A program made the translations under genes and the position numbers. The notes beneath the pieces were generated by a model. It was given only the letters and a program-made list of their open reading frames with translations, ran no database searches and had not been told where the DNA came from. Of a stretch of 64,000 nt of DNA, positions 59,695 to 64,000 are shown piece by piece. Numbering within the stretch: the first letter of the stretch is position 1; every line of letters begins with the position of its first letter. Source of the DNA: Burkholderiales bacterium (GTDB taxonomy: Bacteria > Pseudomonadota > Gammaproteobacteria > Burkholderiales > Burkholderiaceae_C); assembly GCA_028868855.1 (NCBI GenBank), contig JAGWTR010000002.1, positions 310,001-374,000 of the forward strand, in the 5' to 3' direction.

Positions 59695-60579
59695 TCAGCG
59701 TTGCAGCAGTTGGGCCACCACGGCCACGGCGATGACCGCGGGCGCCTTGCCGGTGATGCCGGGCAGACCGATGGGGCAGACCATGCGCGCCACCACCGAG
59801 TCATCGTGGCCTTTGGCCGCCAGCCGGTGTTCAAAGGCGGCGCGTTTGGTTTTGGAGCCGATCAGGCCGACCCAGGCGGTGCCCTCCAGCACATCACTGC
59901 GGCGCAGGAGGGCGTCGATGATGGACAAGTCCAGATCGTGACGATGGGTGAGCACCAAGTGCGCGCTGCGGGGCGGGGCATCGGCCACTTCGGCGGCCGC
60001 GTCGTCCGTGGCCAGGCACTGGATGTGCGCCGGGAGTTGGGCCATCTCATCATCGCCCGGCAGGCCGATGTGATCGTTGGGGGCGGTGTGCTCGCTGCCG
60101 TCCAGGCGTTGGTCGATCCAGCGCACGGTGCAGTCGATGTCGCACAGCAGTTTGACGATGGCTTGTCCGACGTGTCCGGCGCCGTGCAGTTCCAGGTGAA
60201 AGCGCGGTGGGACCTCCGGCCATCGGCTTAACGCTTGCCAGGACAGAGGTTCGAATGCCAGCTCCATGACGCCGCCACAGCATTGGCCCAGGGTCGGGCC
60301 CAGGGCGTAGGTTTGCGTCCATGGGCCCATGGGTGGCGCGGGCGGGCTGGCCAAGGCGTGCTCAAACAAGGCTTGTCGTGCCATCGCGATGGCCTGCCAT
60401 TCCAGGTGGCCGCCGCCCACCGTGCCTTGCACCTCGTCCGCTGAGATCACCATGCGGGCGTCCGTTTCGCGGGGCGTCGAACCGCGCACCGCCTGCACTT
60501 GCACCAGCACGGCGGGGCGAGCTTGCGTCAGCCAGCGCAGAGCCGTCTGGCGCAAGGTGGCGGTGTTGTGCGAGTTCAT
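59695..60579 (-). CDS. xdhC: Xanthine dehydrogenase accessory protein XdhC
   Basis: VQVQAVRGSTPRETDARMVISADEVQGTVGGGHLEWQAI; adjacent to xdhB. Confidence 0.94.
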   Translation of the reverse strand: MNSHNTATLRQTALRWLTQARPAVLVQVQAVRGSTPRETDARMVISADEVQGTVGGGHLEWQAIAMARQALFEHALASPPAPPMGPWTQTYALGPTLGQCCGGVMELAFEPLSWQALSRWPEVPPRFHLELHGAGHVGQAIVKLLCDIDCTVRWIDQRLDGSEHTAPNDHIGLPGDDEMAQLPAHIQCLATDDAAAEVADAPPRSAHLVLTHRHDLDLSIIDALLRRSDVLEGTAWVGLIGSKTKRAAFEHRLAAKGHDDSVVARMVCPIGLPGITGKAPAVIAVAVVAQLLQR

Positions 60580-62924
60580 GGTGTGACGTGGATCGCGGCG
60601 CGAACGGCATCCACCGCATCCAGGATCGCCTCGGGGGTGGCTGGTGCGCGCAAGGGCGGATCGATGCGGTGGCCGCCTGCGCTGGAGATCGCATCCCGGA
60701 TCGCCAGGAACACCGAGAATGCCAGCAGCAACGGTGGCTCACCCACGGCCTTGGATCGGTGGATGGTGTCTTCGACGTTGATGTTGTCGTACAGCTTGAC
60801 CCGAAAGTCTGCCGGACAGTCGCTCGCGGTGGGGATCTTGTAGGTGGATGGGGCGTGCGTTAACAGTTGGCCGGTCTCGGGGTGCCAGCGCAGCTCTTCG
60901 CTGGTCAGCCAGCCCATGCCCTGGATGAAGCCGCCTTCGATTTGCCCGATGTCCAGTGCCGGGTTAATCGACTGACCCACGTCGTGCAGAACGTCAGCGC
61001 GCAACAGTTTGGATTCGCCGGTGAGCGTGTCCACCAGCACTTCGCTGACCGCGGCGCCGTAGGCAAAGTAATAGAAGGGCCGGCCTTGCAGGGTGTCGCG
61101 GTCCCAGTGCAGTTTCGGGGTGGCGTAAAAGCCATCGGACCACAACTGGACACGGGCCATGTAGGCGTCCATCACCACCTGTGAAAAAGGCAGGCGCTGG
61201 CCTGCTGCAATGACGTGATCGGCTACAAATTGGACGGTCTCGGGCGGCACGCCATGCCGTGTAGACAGGTGCGCGGCCAGCCGCTCCTTGATCTGGCGGG
61301 CGGCATCAAAAGCGGCTTTGCCGTTGAGGTCTGACCCGGACGATGCCGCCGTGGCCGAGGTGTTGACGATCTTGCTGGTGTCCGTGGCGGTGACGCGCAC
61401 CCGGGACAGCTGCACGCCCAGGGTCTGCGCCACGACCTGCGCCACCTTGGTGTTCAGGCCCTGGCCCATCTCGGTGCCGCCATGGTTGATCAGGATGCTG
61501 CCATCGGCGTAGACATGTACCAGGGCGCCGGCCTGGTTGAGGTGCACCACGTTGAACGAGATGCCGAATTTCACGGGCGTCAGGGCTAGGCCCTTTTTGA
61601 GCACGGGGCTGGTGGCGTTGTAGGCGCAGATGGCCTGGCGACGGGAGCGGTAGTCGCTGCTGGCCACCAGTTCATCGATCAAGGGGCGCAGGATGTTGTC
61701 TTCAACCGTTTGCCCGTACGGCGTGACGTTGCGCTCATCGACGCCATACAGATTGGCCAGCCGCACATCCAGTGCGTCCAGCCCCAGTCGACGCGCTACG
61801 CTGTCGATGATCATCTCGACCGCCAGCGCGCCTTGCGGGCCGCCAAAACCGCGGAACGCGGTGTTGCTTTGCGTGTTGGTGCGAGCGCAGTAGCCATGCA
61901 TGGCCACGTCAGGCAGCCAATAGGCATTGTCGAAGTGGCACAAAGCGCGCGTCATCACGGGGGGCGACAGGTCGGCTGAAAATCCCGCCCGCGAGACCAT
62001 CGATACCTCGGCCGCCAGGATGCGGCCCTGGTCGTCATGGCCCACTTCGTAATCGTGGACGTAGCAATGGCGTCGGCCGGTGATCATGAAATCGTCATCG
62101 CGGTCCAGCCGCAGCTTGACCGGGCGCTGCATACGCAGGGCGGCCACGGCGGCCACGCAGGCGAACACGGCCGACTGCGATTCCTTGCCGCCAAAGCCGC
62201 CGCCCATGCGTCGGCATTCCACCTGCACATGGTGGGACTTCAAGCCCAGCGCGTGCGCCACGACATGCTGCATCTCGCTGGGGTGCTGGGTCGAGCACAG
62301 CACCAGCATGCCCTTGTTCTCGCGCGCAATGGCGTAAGAGACCTGGCCTTCCAGGTAGAACTGTTCCTGCCCGCCGACTTCAAAGTGCCCCTGCCAGCGA
62401 TGCGGCGCCTTCGGCAGCGCGCTGGCCACATCGCCGCGGGACAGGTGCATGGGCGGCACCACATACTGGCCAGCGGCATGGGCGGCTTCGGGCGTGAGCA
62501 GGGCGGGCAAGGGCTCGACTGTGATGACGTCCTTGGCGAGTGAGGCGGCGCGGCGTGCGGATTCGCGGTCGGTGGCCAGCACGGCAAACACGGGCTGCCC
62601 CAGGTAGTGCACATGGCCATCGGCCAGAATCGGCTCGTCATGGACGATGGCACCGCAGTCGTTCACACCGGGGATGTCGGCGGCGGTCAGCACCGCGACC
62701 ACGCCGGGCAGGGCGGCGATGGCGGCGGTGTCGATGCTCAAGAGGCGGCCATGGGCCTGAGGCGACAGGCCCAGCGCGCAATGCAGGGTGCCGGCCAGTT
62801 CGGGTAGGTCGTCGGTGTAGGGTGCGCGGCCCGCCACATGCAGGTGCGCCGATTCATGAGGCACGGCGCGGCCTGCCACGGTGTGTTCCTCGCGGGTCAC
62901 GAAGGGTTCAAGGGGCTGGTTCAT
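60576..62924 (-). CDS. xdhB: Xanthine dehydrogenase molybdopterin-binding subunit
   Basis: MNQPLEPFVTREEHTVAGRAVPHESAHLHVAGRAPYTDDLPEL, RMGGGFGGKESQSA, FRGFGGPQG. Confidence 0.96.
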   Translation of the reverse strand: MNQPLEPFVTREEHTVAGRAVPHESAHLHVAGRAPYTDDLPELAGTLHCALGLSPQAHGRLLSIDTAAIAALPGVVAVLTAADIPGVNDCGAIVHDEPILADGHVHYLGQPVFAVLATDRESARRAASLAKDVITVEPLPALLTPEAAHAAGQYVVPPMHLSRGDVASALPKAPHRWQGHFEVGGQEQFYLEGQVSYAIARENKGMLVLCSTQHPSEMQHVVAHALGLKSHHVQVECRRMGGGFGGKESQSAVFACVAAVAALRMQRPVKLRLDRDDDFMITGRRHCYVHDYEVGHDDQGRILAAEVSMVSRAGFSADLSPPVMTRALCHFDNAYWLPDVAMHGYCARTNTQSNTAFRGFGGPQGALAVEMIIDSVARRLGLDALDVRLANLYGVDERNVTPYGQTVEDNILRPLIDELVASSDYRSRRQAICAYNATSPVLKKGLALTPVKFGISFNVVHLNQAGALVHVYADGSILINHGGTEMGQGLNTKVAQVVAQTLGVQLSRVRVTATDTSKIVNTSATAASSGSDLNGKAAFDAARQIKERLAAHLSTRHGVPPETVQFVADHVIAAGQRLPFSQVVMDAYMARVQLWSDGFYATPKLHWDRDTLQGRPFYYFAYGAAVSEVLVDTLTGESKLLRADVLHDVGQSINPALDIGQIEGGFIQGMGWLTSEELRWHPETGQLLTHAPSTYKIPTASDCPADFRVKLYDNINVEDTIHRSKAVGEPPLLLAFSVFLAIRDAISSAGGHRIDPPLRAPATPEAILDAVDAVRAAIHVTP

Positions 62925-64000
62925 GGTGTCGGACCCGTGCAAGTGGACGAGGCCGCGGGCCAGACTTGAACCTGATCGGGGGGCAAGGGTTGCACCGGGC
63001 GGGTTTCCAGCCAGAAGCGTTCCAGCAGATTGGCCGCCACTTTGAGCCGATAGGCGCTGCTTGCGCGCAGGTCGCTCAAGGGTTGAAAGTCTTGCGCCAA
63101 GGCGGCTTGGGCACGGCGCAAGGTGGCTTCGGTCCAGGGTTGACCGAGCACGGCGCCCTCGGTGTGCGTGGCGCGACGCACCGTTGCGGCCATGCCGCCC
63201 CAAGCCAGGCGCGCCTGGGTGATCACCCCGCCGTCCACATGCAGCATCAAGCCGGCGCACAAGGCGGAGATGTCGCTGTCGCGGCGTTTGGAGACCTTGT
63301 AGGCGCGCACGATGTCTGCGCCGTGTTGACCTTGCCTGGGCAAGGGTACGCGCAGAGACTGCACGAACTCGCCACTCTCCAGCGCGTTCTTCATGTAGTC
63401 CAGGTAGAAACTGCACAAGGGCACGGTGCGCACGCGGCTGCCTTGCCGCAAGACCAACTCGGCGCCCAACGCCATCAGCACGGGTGCGGCATCGCCGATA
63501 GGTGAGCCGTTGGCGATGTTGCCCCCAAGAGTGCCCGCGTGGCGGACCGGTGGCGAGGCAAAGCGCAGCCAGATTTCGCGCAACTGGGGCACCTTGTCAA
63601 CCAGTGCCTTCCAGGCGTCTTCGAGCGATACGCCGGCACCAATGTCCAGGCAATCGGAGGGGGCTGGCGCGTTGGCCGGATCGGCGGACCAGGGTCGGAT
63701 TGCGCGCAGTTCAGCCACACGCCCCAGGTAGAGGATGTCGCCCAAGGACTTCAACTGCTTGGTCACCCACAGGCCCACATCCGTGCTGCCGGCCAGCAGG
63801 CGCGCCTGCGGCAGGGCCTGTCGCCATCGGGCCAGTTCATCGAGTGTGCCGGGCGCAATGAAGTGCACGGTTTGATCGGGGTGGGCCGCGTCCGGCGCCT
63901 CGTGGATGAAGGTGGCGGCGGTGTCGTTCAGGCTTCGAAGCGCCTGGAGGGCCGGGGTCGGATCAAAGGCCATGCGGGGCGCGTCGAACATGCGCTGGCC
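62921..64000 (-). CDS. xdhA: Xanthine dehydrogenase small subunit, 5'-truncated by the window end
   Basis: FAD-binding part (RLLAGSTDVGLWVTKQLKSLGDILYLGRVAELRAI; GGNIANGSPIGDAAPVLMALGAELVL); the 2Fe-2S N-terminus should lie beyond 64000. Confidence 0.94.
   Translation of the reverse strand, partial: GQRMFDAPRMAFDPTPALQALRSLNDTAATFIHEAPDAAHPDQTVHFIAPGTLDELARWRQALPQARLLAGSTDVGLWVTKQLKSLGDILYLGRVAELRAIRPWSADPANAPAPSDCLDIGAGVSLEDAWKALVDKVPQLREIWLRFASPPVRHAGTLGGNIANGSPIGDAAPVLMALGAELVLRQGSRVRTVPLCSFYLDYMKNALESGEFVQSLRVPLPRQGQHGADIVRAYKVSKRRDSDISALCAGLMLHVDGGVITQARLAWGGMAATVRRATHTEGAVLGQPWTEATLRRAQAALAQDFQPLSDLRASSAYRLKVAANLLERFWLETRPVQPLPPDQVQVWPAASSTCTGPTP

Overview
This 64 kb window is a GC-rich chromosomal segment of a beta-proteobacterium, most likely Burkholderiales/Comamonadaceae-like judging from gene content and order (inference). 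Most of it is conventional. From left to right it carries: two adjacent ABC-2 exporter cassettes with MFP genes and a TetR regulator; a two-domain M16 peptidase; H-NS; a lytic transglycosylase; a MoxR/DUF58/TgpA-like module; HDAC; MscS-psd-pssA-leuA; PBP7; IclR; a TIGR03790-like protein; a squalene/phytoene synthase-like protein; an RND pump; tRNA-Leu(UAG)-tig-clpP-clpX-lon; a duplicated tRNA-Gly/tRNA-Cys cluster; murI; etfBA and acyl-CoA dehydrogenase; NMO; a hybrid kinase plus LuxR-type regulator; an MCP; pepD; and a purine catabolic cluster (allC/uraD/puuE/uraH/puuD/xdhABC). I found no CRISPR array, prophage or intact IS element. The observations most worth following up are: (1) an unannotated 18-aa leader peptide with four CUA Leu codons and a strong terminator upstream of leuA, possibly translated leaderless; (2) an exact 87-bp direct repeat in which an internal piece of the M16 peptidase gene lies at the far end of the neighbouring ABC cassette; (3) a frameshifted, internally deleted ureD remnant; (4) a TIGR03790-like gene, a family associated with exosortase genomes; (5) a UraD-AllC fusion joining non-consecutive pathway steps. 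No single feature can be declared a new system from sequence alone.
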